Assembly: GCA_900312665.1 (NCBI GenBank)
Contig: ONZQ02000002.1
Span: 3,324,328-3,388,327 of the forward strand
From: Cephalotrichum gorgonifer
Lineage: Eukaryota; Ascomycota; Sordariomycetes; Microascales; Microascaceae
Direction of reading: 5' to 3'
Length of the DNA stretch: 64,000 nt
Shown here one piece after another: positions 10,205 through 22,298 of the stretch; positions within the stretch are counted from its first letter, which is position 1, and the number at the start of each line of letters is the position of its first letter. The translations under genes and the position numbers were made by a program. Under the pieces are notes generated by a model. That model did not search any database. It was not told the DNA's origin and was given only the letters and a program-made list of their open reading frames with translations.

Positions 10205-13200
10205 TCATTTGCCTGCACCAGGAACGACAGACCAAGCCTCCCCCGTGAACACGAGTCCCCCATCAACCCTCGCCTGCTCCGGGTCGATATACACCCGTAC
10301 CCCAATCTGTCCGCTCTCGATCCCAAACACACGCATTATCACGTAGACCTCGCGCTGCGAGTGATGCATGCTCCTCATCTACATTTCGTCAACGGCATAT
10401 CTTTCCAAGGTGCCATGGGACTACTTACTCGCTGATACTGGTACTTGCTCACATAGAACGGCGTCTCACAAGGCCCAGTAGTACTCTTGACCTCGAGAAG
10501 ATATTTCGGTCGCGCATCCTGCCATTCGTCCTCCTCGAGATACCCAGCATTGATCAGAACCTCCGTGAGGTCACCGTTCGTGTCGTCGTACGTCAAGTCA
10601 GCCGTCTCTCTCCCGTGCCAGGGCTCCATATCTTCATAATCTCGATGGAGCGTGGTGTAGTGACGTATTGTACTCGGCCAGTTAGCGCGGCTCCAGCCAC
10701 TGAGAGAAAGAGCTGAAAGTAGTTCGAATACCTGTATAGACCGATTAGTCGCCATCTACACAGATCGTGGGAAGACAACTCACGAATAGCTCCCCGGCAG
10801 CACCAATCTTCTTATCACGCTCTAGCTGACTGCTCGACCGGAACCTGCTAACAGTTTCCCCGTCATATCCAGCTTCATCATCTCTCGGAAGTGCGTCGAA
10901 GAGAGCAGCCATGCTGAAGGCCCCTTGAGCTGGAAAGGTGTGGCTTCTTGCTGCCTCAACAACTCGATCGAGGATCCTTCCATATCGTATGTCTTCGAGG
11001 GATAGATGCTCCCGGGGCGACGAGAATACTGCTAGCTGAAGTCGGGGTAGCGAGGCCGCGGCGGCCAGCTCCGTTTGCTGGACGACCGAATCGGATATTA
11101 CCATCGGGCTCTTGGTTCTAGGCTGTCGGACCGGTGAAGGCGTCGAGCTGTCGACCGAATCACTTACTACCACCGGGCTCTCGGTTGTAGGCCGTCGGAG
11201 GGGCGAAAGCGTTGAGCTCTCCTGAATCCTGACATCTGCGCTAGTTGGGGTCATTGCTCCGTCGGCTGACAAGACATCCTCAGAGGCATTGTCGGCCATC
11301 GGGACGTCAGCGTTTGAGATTTGTACCTGAACGATGCCTCGGTACTCGAGGACGCGGCCAACTATAGACAGCTCGCAACTGAGAACTGCAGCAAGTGCAC
11401 GGATGGCATTGCTAGAGATGTCATCACAAATCAGCGTCTCCGGGTCCCGCATGAGCCAGTCTGCCATTTTCTCCGGCAGGGGAGAGCTAAAGCAGAATTC
11501 CTGCGACGCCTTGTCCATAGGGACGTAAATCTTGAGGCTGGATCCTGTTTCGCTAATATGCAGGTCGCCGAGGGGTTCCTCCACTTGGATTGACTGTCCA
11601 TCTTGGGAAATAATTAGGACGGAAGAGATTCCGTTCGTTTCTAGTACCTCCGCTTTACGAAGAAGCTGGCATAGACCGCCACCGTTGGCGATGTATCTGG
11701 AGCTGCCAAAGGTAGCAGCAATGCTGATAAGAGCAGTTAGCTCTGAATTGGCTGGGCGCTATGGAACAGGAATATCACACTCACCGGAGAATCGCGTGGG
11801 CCTTTCGTTTGAGGTCCCGATTTAGGACGGATATCGGACGTTGCACGCCGTCTGACACTGAAGTCATCTCCTTGATGCAAGAGGACAGATATCGGCGCTG
11901 TAGACCCGCCCACTCTAGGAAAGGCTTCAGGCGCCAGACTTCCTCCAAGGTATAGTCCAGTACCTTGATTTTACGCTCGAAGAGGGCAGCCCGTTTCTCT
12001 CTATCAACAATGGCGAAGTGGGCGTCGGCGGAGTGGAGGGAAACACCGCAATCGGGAGCTTTGACGGGGAATACGGGAGCTTTCAGAAGGTTGTCTGGTT
12101 TAGGAGGACTAGGGTCCGATTGAATGAAGGCGTTGAGAGCCCAGATCTTGTCCTTGACATCCTCCACTAGCATTTGTGTGGTCGTCATCAACAAATCGTC
12201 ATATACGATCTGAAGAGTTAGTGTCCTCACACCTAGGGTACCGACGAATAACCCTTCTAGTCCCGGGTACGTATCGCTCAAGGCGACAGTCCCTTTGATC
12301 TGGGTTGTGCTCGACCACAAGCACTCGGAAAGCTTACACCAACGATATCCACGCCCAGACGGGGCAAGAACGAGGCTATGATCCTCAAACTCTCCACTAA
12401 ATAACTGTCAGTATCCACGAAAGGGCCACTAAGAAATGTAGCCGGATGCTCACCTGAGCTTCTCTGCGAAACTGGTGTCCTTCATGTCATGTATGTACTG
12501 GTACAGCCCCATGACGCGATCGGAGTCCATGCACTCCCTTCCCTTTAGAGACTTGAGGTCGCCTACAACATCTTCCCAAGATGTGTTTTGGATACACAAC
12601 TTTTGTTGAAAGAACTGCGAAAGTAATTCCATCTTATCAGGGGGTGTGTGCACGACATTTTCGTAGAGGTGTTTGAGGGGACGCGCCACGTAGGCTTCCT
12701 TCGGACCTTCCCATCTGCAGTAGGATGTGCATACCCACTCCGTTTGCCACTCGTTAAACCCCGGCATTAGAACGAAATCAGGCAGGTAATCGCTATATAA
12801 ACGGTTAGTACTGGGAGTATGAGAAGTAGAGTGCTACTTACTCGATGTTCAACTCGGGATCCATATTGCCCCTCTCGTTCATTTCGATGTACAAGTCTAG
12901 TACCTTACGAACCGTATCCACTGACACCACGCCTCCCAAATAAAATTCTTGAATCGACTGATGGACGTTATATAAGAAAAACCCATCGTCGTGCTTTTTT
13001 ACGCCAAACACAGAGTGTAGGAAGTCCCACTTGCCGTTGAGTTGTTCGTCAGTTGTGTCCCCTGGAAGGTTCAAGAACGGAAAGTGCTCCAATTCTCCCA
13101 TGAAGCGAGAACATTGTCTCTGGAGATGTGCAAAGGGAAGAAAGGCATCGAAGAGGTCGAAAGCTTCCGGAAATTCGAGATTACCGCAGAGACGGTGTGT

Positions 13201-15659
13201 TGGAACACCTCTAGAAATCTTATCTATCAGGTTGCCATGGCTCTGGAGATCCTGTCCCTCAGCCTCCCAAATATGCTGGAGCAGGCCGAGGAGCTTCTCT
13301 GGTCGGTGCTCAGCAATATAGCTGAAGCCGTCGGATATAGAGCCCCCATCACGGGAGGCGAGCCTCGGTAGCTCACGTACTCCAATGAAGTCACATAACC
13401 ATTTCTTCCAGGTGGGATGCGTCGAGTTCGGTCGGATTGGCCTATCCTCTAGATAGGACGGGTGTAAAAAGAATACAGCAAGCCCCGGGCAGTCATCTGA
13501 CCGTGCGAAGAGCTCTTCTGCGCCATAGGGATGATTGGAATGGAGGTACACGTCGGTTAGCCGCGGAAATCTCATCGATTCGTCGTGATCATATACGTAG
13601 ACCTTGTCCAGGGACGGATCCCGTGACTCACTCTGGGTATGGGTGAGGTAAAGGTAGCGCAGGTGTGCCTTTGAGTTGTCCGAATCGTATAACCGACGTT
13701 TATCAGTATATCCACGTAGGATAGAAGCCCTCACTTCCGGAATCGACAGCTCCTTGGCACCCAAATGTTGGAATAGGACCTTGCGTTGAGCATTCACTAT
13801 AGCCGCTGGGTCCAAGAGCCGCAAATCGACGGCCTGTGGGACTGGGATTGTGTTTGTCGTGGGGAAGTAAACCGGCCCGCTGTTGGCTGAGACCCACTCG
13901 CCTGACCACAACGGGAGAATGGGTAACGAGCGAAGCACCGGAATCGCTCTTCCAAGGCTGTCCTCAAAACAGTCGTTGAAGAGCGCCGCCACCCTAGAAT
14001 GCCACTCCGCCGTTGAGGAGAGGGACTTCATCCTTGACTCGTCGCTGTTGAGGTCCCTCCGGACAAGTCCGAAGATAATGCCATAATTAGCGGCCTTCAG
14101 GCCGTACCCGATCAACGTGGATATCGCATCTGCCGGGTAAGCTTTGGACAGCATCAGGTCTGCATGCCTGTCATCAAATAAGCAATCCCCATTTTCGTCC
14201 TCGCAGTTTGCAGGGAGGATACAGACGTCTTTAACCATCCGCAGGGCTGTGGTATGTCGGGACATGAGGACAGGCGAAAGGGACAGCCTGTGTTTAATCT
14301 TTTCCATCAGTTCAGCCCAGAAGCCGCCGAGGATGTCGCTGTTGGAAGGCAGATAGCGCGGCCATGTATAGCACAATCCTTTGCGGGTTACCAGTTGGCG
14401 TACGGCCAGTACAAACGCGTCGGCAATCCCATCCAAGAGGTCTACGTTTCTTCTGGACGTAGTGTGGATGTCCTGCCTGTTTGCACTCGTGTCGAAGTCC
14501 GACTGGATGATGAACTAGAAATCTGGGCTTAGTACATAAAATAGGTGGTAGCATTGGAGCATGCCTACCTTGAAGTTACCCTCCCTTACAGGCAAAAACG
14601 CAAATAGGTGTTGAGGCTTGACCAGCGGTTCCAAGGTCGCGGTGAGTGGGAAGGCAAGAACAATTTCCGCAGTGGAAGACGCCTCCCCGTCCGCCTCCGT
14701 CAGGTTCTTTCGGTTATCACTCTTGGCTATCCCTATTGCCGTATGCCTCGTGACGTGGTATATCCTGGATACCATCGTCGTCTCCCCCGAGACGCAAATA
14801 GTGGCCTCCAAATTCTTGTCGTGGCTGCCGGCGTCCTTCACCCGGAAGGCCTTGGATCTCTCAACAGCGCCTGATTCGTCGTAAAATTCAACCCGTATCT
14901 CCTTGAGTTTCTTCAGGAAGAGGAGGCAAGTTTCCTGGAGATCGTCTAGTTGCTTGAAAATTGTTTTCCGGAGATGCGCAATATTTTCTGGATCACCCTC
15001 TTCGTGGAGATAGAGCGTCATTCGAGTCAACGGGCCAGAAATCGCTTCCTCTGTGTCCTGCCAAACTGGTGTAACCATCCCAAGGCCAGAATCTCCCTCT
15101 TTATGCTTGAAGGCGAAGGAGAAATGGCCGGACTGGATGTACACCTTCCAAGCCGCAATGAAAACGGACTTGAAACCGATTCCCTTGGCGCCGATGTAGC
15201 CGTGCCGAGTGGTCTTGGTGCTTTGGCCGACGGCGCAGATGGCTTTCAAATTGTTTTCTTGGAAGCCGTCCTCGTTGCATTCGACGATGATGCGGTTGGG
15301 GTGGGCCTGGAAGGAGACGAAGGGGGATTGCCCGGCTTTTATCGCGCGCCGGAATTGATTATCCTCTGCGTTCTGGAGTAGCTCGAAGACGAAGCGGGCG
15401 TCGCTGCCGTATATATTCTCAGCAAGACTAAGATGGAGATGTCAGTGTGGTTGAAGTAGAAATATTGCCCGTCGTTCATGTTGACGAACGTCTTTATCGA
15501 GTCGGCAGCCAATCTATCCTTGGCCATTATGCTCTCCTCGAAGCGGCGCCGCATATCAGGTGGCCACGCCCCGGTGGCTTCCATCACGTCGTCGTCAACA
15601 TATCCGTATAGTTTCGCGATGCCGCGCACCGCCTCCTTTGCTGCCTCCGTTGTAGCCAT
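10205..15659 (-). CDS. Sacsin/NO VEIN-like HSP90-type ATPase with DUF3883 C-terminus
   Basis: Predicted in eight exons (15659-15490, 15427-14569, 14514-12842, 12792-12454, 12396-11785, 11723-10784, 10731-10429, 10378-10205), all phase-consistent, giving about 1,689 residues. Residues 57-146 form a GHKL/HSP90-like ATP site of the sacsin/Nov type: ELLQNAEDN at 72-80, CNEDGF at 107-112 and the glycine-rich lid GYIGAKGIGFKS at 133-144. The long middle has no family I recognise. It includes a Ser/Pro-rich stretch with a two-copy 23-residue repeat. The end matches the DUF3883 (NO VEIN C-terminal) pattern, which resembles a PD-(D/E)XK nuclease: GAAGELF at 1525-1531, an acidic DLTYDD at 1576-1581, and E1611-V-K1613. 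The first donor (GTTCGT) is unusual but is the only one that keeps the frame into TLAENIYG. Plant NO VEIN concerns cell fate; the fungal role is unknown. Chaperone-like or nucleic-acid-directed activity is inference. Confidence 0.85.
11085..11222 (-). repeat. Two-copy 69-bp tandem repeat in the ATPase gene
   Basis: Two adjacent, imperfect 69-bp units (11085-11153 and 11154-11222) encode two 23-residue units of the type (T/S)ESPVVVSDSV / TKSPMVISDSV in a disordered Ser/Pro-rich linker. The period is a multiple of three, so copy-number change would keep the frame. Confidence 0.75.
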
Positions 15660-16206
15660 GGTTGAACACTGTCTCGCCGAATTTATTGGGTATTTCAGAA
15701 GTGGGAGGCCCCATTAAGGGGGAGAGATGGAAGATGTGGAGCGAAAGAAAGGTAGCTTCACCACTCCGTTCGATTTTGGATGTTGGCTCTGCTGCCAAGA
15801 CACGGACGAGGGCGGGATGACCCCGAGCAAGCCAATCAGAAGGCTCCCTCTCCCCCCCTTTCCCCGTCCACCGCGAACGGGCGCGTAAATATGCAACTAC
15901 TTAGCTCCAGGAAATCACACCGGCGGTTGTGTTAAGAAGTACATCAAGGATTTGCTGGAAAATGACATGGATCACAACCATGGTGGAATGCTCCTGTTAA
16001 TTATAGCTCAGGGCCTGATATTCGATTTGCGTCGCCGTATCATTTATATGTGGTATATATGTATCTAAAGTCCCCTACCCACCCCCCCCCCAAAAAAAAT
16101 TTTTTTTTTTTTATTGTGGCTTTGGTTCATTTCCTTCTGGCAGTTCGTACCGTTATAACAGTCTAATACTCCAAGAACAGCCTCTCCTCTCTGGGCCTCA
16201 AAGCTC
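15660..16206. other. Intergenic with C10-A8-T13 tract
   Basis: Promoter side of the large ATPase gene and 3' side of the dipeptidase gene. At 16082-16112 it has C10, A8 and T13 in succession; the A/T part is self-complementary. No gene is seen. Confidence 0.6.
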
Positions 16207-17644
16207 TCAAAGCTCATCGTGCTCCCGCGCCAGGAACGCCTTTTGCGCGTCAAGGACCCCAGCAGGGTAATACGCGTCGTCCTTTCCACCCCAAACAGCG
16301 GGAAGATCCGTCCTCTTCTCCCAGACAGCGGTGGAGGGCAGGTTGTCCGCCATAGAGTCACGGATCGCATCAACTGCATCCATGACTCGCATAAGATTCC
16401 GCCCCATCAGGTCCTTCGTCTCGTCGTCGGTCCAGCCCCTCTCCAGCATTTCCACAATCTAGTCTGTTAGTTTGGGGTCGGAAGAATATCGAGACATGTG
16501 ATAGATGGTGTGATTCTTACCAAGTTGGGGTACTTGCTTGCGTCCTCTAGCCCTTCGACTGAGGAATACATGCCGTTGAAATCCGAGCCAATGCCCACGT
16601 GCTTCTTGCCAACAATGTTTGCGATATACTCGATATGATCGGCCACTCGAGACACGTTGGCAGAATCTACGGGCCCGATGAATGGAGGGTAGAACACCGA
16701 CTGTATCACACCGGGGTTCTGCCCAGGTCCGTCTCCAACTAGGCGTAGGATATCGTCCGGAATGTTCCTGGGGTGGTCCCACATGGTACGCGAACCTGAG
16801 TGACTCCAGATGACGGGTGCCTTGGATATGGCAATGGCCTGTTTTGCGGTCGCGTCGGACGTGTGCGAGAGATCAACCATGATCCCCAGCCTGTTCAGCT
16901 CGAGGACGAGCTCCTCGCCCAAGGCGGTGAGGCGGTTCCCCTCGTGCGATGGGGAAATGGGCGAGCCGTCGCCGTTGGAGGAAGCGAAGGCGCTGTGGCA
17001 CGTGTGCGTGAGCGTCAGGTAGCGGACACCGAGCTGCGCGAAGACGCGGAGGGAGGAGAGTGAGTTTCCGAGGATGTGCGTCCCCTCCATGCCAATGAGG
17101 GAGGCGATCTTCCCGTTGTTGAACGCCGCGAGCACATCGTCCGAGGACCGCGCGTACTGGAGGTCGTCTGGAAGCTGGGAGATCATGTTCTGGATGAGAT
17201 CCAGGATCTCGAGAGAGTCACGCAGGCCGTTGGTGGGGGTGTTGAAGTCCTTGCCGGGGTCTTCGCCTACCAGCTCCGGACACGGCGCCCAGACAGTCCA
17301 GAAGGCGCCCCCGAGCTTTCCTTCGCGGATCCGGGGGAGGTCGACATGGCCGGCGACTTTACCCTTGAGCTGGGGAATTGTCTCAAGGGGACGGCGATCT
17401 TGAGCTACATTAGCGTCTTGCTTCAAGGGGGAGTTGAACTTGTGAGCGGTAGAAATTTTGGCTTACCCAGGGATCGTAGGATTTGGGGGAGGTCGACATG
17501 GGTGTCTAGGAGAGGACTCGACTCCATAAGTGCTATTGCGCGGTCGTACACATCATTGGCTGATACGCCCTGAAAGAGGGCGATTGATGCAAGCAGGCAT
17601 GCTGCGGCAGTTCGTATCGTCCTAGCCATCTTGTGTGATCGCAT
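16207..17644 (-). CDS. Secreted membrane-dipeptidase family enzyme (peptidase M19)
   Basis: Zinc-dependent dipeptidase of the renal dipeptidase family, which splits dipeptides into amino acids. Predicted exons 17644-17467, 17404-16521 and 16458-16207 give about 437 residues. The N-terminus has a hydrophobic signal segment (TAAACLLASIALFQG); Met1 or Met6 could be the start. Metal-site motifs are present: H49-x-D51 in DTHVDLP, the bridging Glu in LIGMEGTH, and the His of DLSHTSD and WSHSGSR. GSDFNG near the C-terminus is also conserved in the family. It sits near a Zn2Cys6 regulator and a peptide transporter, which suggests extracellular peptide use. No GPI signal is evident at the C-terminus (REHDEL). 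Confidence 0.9.
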
Positions 17645-18960
17645 CCAATAATTTGAATGAGAGGATTGGTGTTTGATATTTCGATATCGAAATTGTTCCT
17701 CTATCTATATTTCAATCTCGTCTTTGGAGAGTGGTTGCATTCGTTCTGGTAGTAGTATTTTCGGAAGACACGATGGCGACGGGGGTATTCATCTCTCACG
17801 CTGATAGGCGGCATCCCATCCCCGCTTGCTCCACACTCATCGGGGGAGGGTGAGGAGTTCTCTGATAGGGACATGCCTGATAAGATGGACTAGTGCAGCA
17901 GTCTCCACTCGATCCCGCTCATGTTCTCCTCCCCTTCCCCCGATCTTCCCCAAGGCTGCCTTTTGGTTTACGTTTCCCAAAGCATTGGGAATTAGTGGCT
18001 AGAGAGTACAGTTCTTTCAGGGAAGGAAATGGAGATATATCTTTAGCTAGAAATGATGACCCTTTGATAAATACGAGAGGGGGGTGTGATTTCGGATTTC
18101 GGAAACCCTTTGGGCTGTCATGTCTTCCCTTTGCATGATTTATCTCTGTTAGCTTCTCATGGAAGCCCGTGCATTGCACCTGTGAGTAGGGAAATCTAGC
18201 CTAATACTGGGTGTTTATGTCGTCACTGAAGAGATTCAGAGCGGAATAATCGGAAAATTCGCACAGAGGGGTATTTCTCGGGAGGAGAGGATGGGGGCGC
18301 TCCATAATAGCATGGAATTGAGGTCATCACCGACCGACAGGTGCGGCGTCTTGTAATTAGGACACCGACGTTTCGAAGCAAAAGGCATTCCTAGCTAACG
18401 TCATGTTAGGCAGTTAAAAAGACGGGGTTTTCCTTCTACATGATTCCTTCCTTTGTTGTTAGGAGTAGGATGTCCGATTAGATGCCTCCCGCTGTGCTTG
18501 AGTCGGAATCCCAGGTGTCCGAGGCAACTGGTAGACGTCCTGTCTTCTGCCTGTCCGGCACTCATATACGCTATAATTTTATCGCTTCAATGTCTTAATT
18601 GTCCACGAGCTATTGCACCCCTGGATGGTTTTACCCTCGCTTTTAGGGGCACAAGTGGTCAAGAACCGAATGGTTGTAACTCTGACTATTACTTGACACT
18701 GGGCTCTTCACAGACTGGCAAGTCGTCGCCACCCCACACTAGGATGGCCAGTCGACATCACCTGTTGGACCTCTTGACAGGCCTTGTCCTGGGAAGGAGC
18801 AAGCTAATATCAAAAATCTGACAAATCCTGTGGAGACACCTCGTCAACCTCCTGAGTGGGTCGTCTTGGGAAAATATGCGGGGACGTCGGCTAGGACTGA
18901 TAACTGTCGTGAAGCCTTGTCTCGTCCAACATCCCCGTATCGGAACTCCCTCCCACTCCA
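17645..18960. other. Long divergent promoter region
   Basis: About 1.3 kb between the dipeptidase (leftward) and the Zn2Cys6 regulator (rightward). Scattered open frames have no recognisable domains. No specific operator was identified. Confidence 0.55.
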
Positions 18961-21282
18961 TTGCTTGCCTCATCTCCGCCCGCTATGGAATCCCCAGCCA
19001 TGATGTACGCTCGGCGGTACAAGAGCAAGTCGCAGCGGCCGTGCGACTTCTGCAGGCGCCGCCGCGCCGCCTGCCGCATCATTTTCTCTCCGCCCTGCGA
19101 GCTCTGCAAGTCGTACGAGAGAGAGTGCACCTTTACGGATGCGCCGCCCCCGAGGAGAAAGGTCCAGCCTTCCGCGTCCGTGGAAAGGGATGATTCTGAC
19201 CTGGGATTTCATCTTGGTTCGCAAGCTGCCGGTCCGTCGGAGCTGGGTGAAGGTGGGGGGGAATCCTTCGGCATGGACGATTCTTGGGCGACGACACCCT
19301 TCTTACATAACAACCTGCTTGGCGGTGGCATAGATTCCGTTTCGAATGGAGATTTTATGTCCGGGATCATGACCGGCTATCATGACGAGCCTCATCGACT
19401 TATTACTGGTGATGAGGGTATCCAGGACCAAAATCTTGCCATCCCACATGGAACCACAGAATCAGAGCCACCGGCAGCGGCTCCTATACGGTCTCAGAAG
19501 GAGCTCACGAGCCGTCCTAATACTTTAATCGGGGCAACAGATCCATGTAGGACGAACGAAACCCATGAAGTGAGATATTTCAACTAACTCGCGTAATCTA
19601 GTGGACCCTTGGCTAATGCGCCAATACAGATTCGACGACAACGGCGAAGTGGAATTTAGGCGTCTTGTCGTTCGTTCTGTTATGGATGGCCCTCTGCCTG
19701 TCCAATTTTTCGTCTTCCAGAGCCCATCCCATTCTCAAGGTAGCACGGGGACGCCTGACACTCCGGGAGACTCCGATAGCAGTAGCCGAACCTACCTCAA
19801 CTCTCTTGTGCCGCCAGACATTGGAGCGCGGTTATTGAACCTGTAAGTATAAATTTGTTGGCTGAGAAACCGGATCCTTGCTCCTAACATTAAATAGCTA
19901 CTTCAAATTCATATACCCGTTATTTCCGGCGGTTCTCCGCGAGCCCGACAGAAACTATCTTGACTACTCGCCGGATGTCCTCGCCGCGATTTATATGGTT
20001 TCGCTCGACTTCGTCACCTTCGACGATGTACTCTGTATACAAATGGCATATGATCAGTCGCCACGGAAAACACTGAAGACCCTGCTGTGGTCGTGGCTTC
20101 ACGAGCGACGCGGGTGTCCTACTCTAAGTCTGCTACAAAGTGCGCTTCTGCTCGGGCTTTCGCCTGCGGGGGATATGCTACTTCCCGAGAACGACGAAAG
20201 GCTGTCTCTCGGGGGTATGATTGTGAGCATGGCGAATACCCTTGGGCTACAACACGATCCTACGGACTGGGACCTGCCTGCGGCGGAGATCGCTCTCCGT
20301 CGCCGGTTGTCGTGCTTGGTTAGGGCTAACGATACGTGGCTTGCGGCTTCGACTGGCCGCCCTGGCTTTATAGCGAGTAGCAATTGGCTTGTCGAGGTGG
20401 CAACGGCGGCGGACGACCAGGAGGGCGTTCTGCAGGATTTTGTCAGGTTCACACAGATAAGCCGGATCCTCCGGGTCATTCTTGATGATGTATAGTGAGT
20501 TCATCCGAGCTTGTCTGCTGGAAGTGTCGTCGACGAAGTATCCGTACTCATGGAGGTCTCTAGCTCTCTATCGGCTTCGCATCGACTGAGTACCGATTTC
20601 CGCCAAACCCTCTCAGTTACACAACCGATCATGGAGAACCTGTCAGCCTGGTACCAGCAGCTGCCTCGGAGCGGCGGCAGCCCCAGGGATGCCGACTCGT
20701 TGGTTAACGTGTCCAGTTTCTTGCATCTCGCTTACCATTCCACGAAAGCCCTCCTCTTCCGCGCCATCATGCGCCCCTTTCATAATGACCAGTTCATCAA
20801 CTTTGGTGAGGGGGATAGGCCAGAATATCAGCTTGCTTGCGACCAGGTGCGGGCCGGAGCGAAGGCCTGCTGTGTTGCTTTTCTGGGGTATATCCGGGAT
20901 CTGGACTCCAAAGAGTTTCATTCATTTTGGCCGTTTTGTAAATTCGCCCTCTTTACTTGGTTTGGCTGGCTGGAAGACCATTGAGCAATGCTGACGGTGT
21001 GTGATAATAGGGTCCCTCTCGGCATTCGCGTTGCAGCCCCAGATGGCTCATATGCTGTTCATGACCTCCCACACTGATCAGGAGGCTCTCGAGAATAAGA
21101 ACTTGGTTATGCAGTCAAGGCAGCTCCTAAGGCTGAGGTCGATGTCTTTTGATTCTTTGAAGCTTGCACTGATTCGGGCCGATAGTACGTGGTGGCGTGG
21201 GCTAAGGGAGACGATTCACCTGTCGGCCCCCGTTGAGAGGAGTCTTGAAAGTGGGGATACCGCTAGTTATGTTGCCAGCTAA
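18961..21282 (+). CDS. Zn2Cys6 transcription factor
   Basis: Nuclear DNA-binding regulator, predicted in five exons (18961-19546, 19602-19842, 19898-20494, 20564-20937, 21011-21282), about 689 residues. The binuclear zinc cluster near residues 26-55 is C-x2-C-x6-C-x7-C-x2-C-x6-C (CDFC...CRIIFSPPCELC...C), preceded by basic residues. The central fungal-specific domain begins at YFKFIYPLFPAVLREP and includes SMANTLGLQHDP, RRRLSCLVRANDTW and STGRP, standard landmarks of this family. The last join (donor GTAAAT at 20938, acceptor ATAG at 21010) restores HSFWPFWSLSAF. Start alternatives downstream (Met9, Met14, Met15) remain possible. Its targets may be the flanking dipeptidase and peptide transporter, but that is inference from position. 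Confidence 0.88.
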
Positions 21283-22298
21283 TCACTGGCTTCGACGGGA
21301 TATGCAGCAGCTGACCAGCGCTATATCGATATGTCACTGTTGCTAAAGTAACAGGCTTTGACGGATGCTGCCTGTCATGTTTGATGCTGTCGTTGATTTT
21401 CCCTCGCGACCCGCTATCTGCAGGCAGACCCAACAGTTCCATGGCCAATTGGCAAGGTTGATGGGATTGGGCATATACAGAACACCTGCCTGTCAACTAC
21501 GACCTCGAATTTGCGTCACCACCACCACAGAGACTCCTAATCCACTCTATACCTGGCTAGTACGCTTAGGGTAGCATGAAAATCATCCATGAAATTGATG
21601 GTGGGATGAAATAGGTCAGCCCGGTGAGTCCCGTTGCGCTTCTTTAGCTTATAGTTAGTCTTGCATTTACATCACAACTGTAGCGAAAGCTAACCTCTGA
21701 AGTGAAAGAGATAGGGAAGACTATTTCTGGCGCATTGATGACACCGAGCTACCGAATCTAGTCCCCAGTCCACAGAGGCTGCAGATTATACAGCGCCACG
21801 CAGCAAGAGGACAGCATGGAAGGCGCAAGTGGTGGTGATGAAGATTATGTTGGCTAGGTATCGGTCGAGAATCGCTATGAATATAGTGACTGTAGATAGC
21901 CTTTGTGGCACCGGTGTACGAATTAAACAGTTATAGTTGTATCGGACATTCGCTTTGCGTGTTATTCTGTACTTAGCTAGCACAGTCATATGGCTCCTTA
22001 AAAGAGTCAAATAGCCTTACACTATTAGACTAATAGGCCGGCACGGGGCAGTGGGTGTATCTCCAGCCGACAAACTGGTCACTGAGGGAGAGTCTCTCCT
22101 CAGAATACGTTCGCAGGGAGCCTAAAGATCTAACTGTTATTGCCCTGTAGCCAATGAGATTTTCCAGCCATCAAAACCCCGCCCTAGCAGAGAGCCCTAG
22201 GAGAATCTAACGACTAGTCACCAGGTCACGTCTTTGGTGGCAGGTATGATTTGAGAGGTAACAACCGCGAGAAATCAATTATGCGTCCACATCTAATT
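21283..22298. other. Intergenic, convergent 3' ends
   Basis: About 1 kb between the converging regulator and peptide transporter genes. No gene, RNA or repeat was recognised. Confidence 0.6.
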
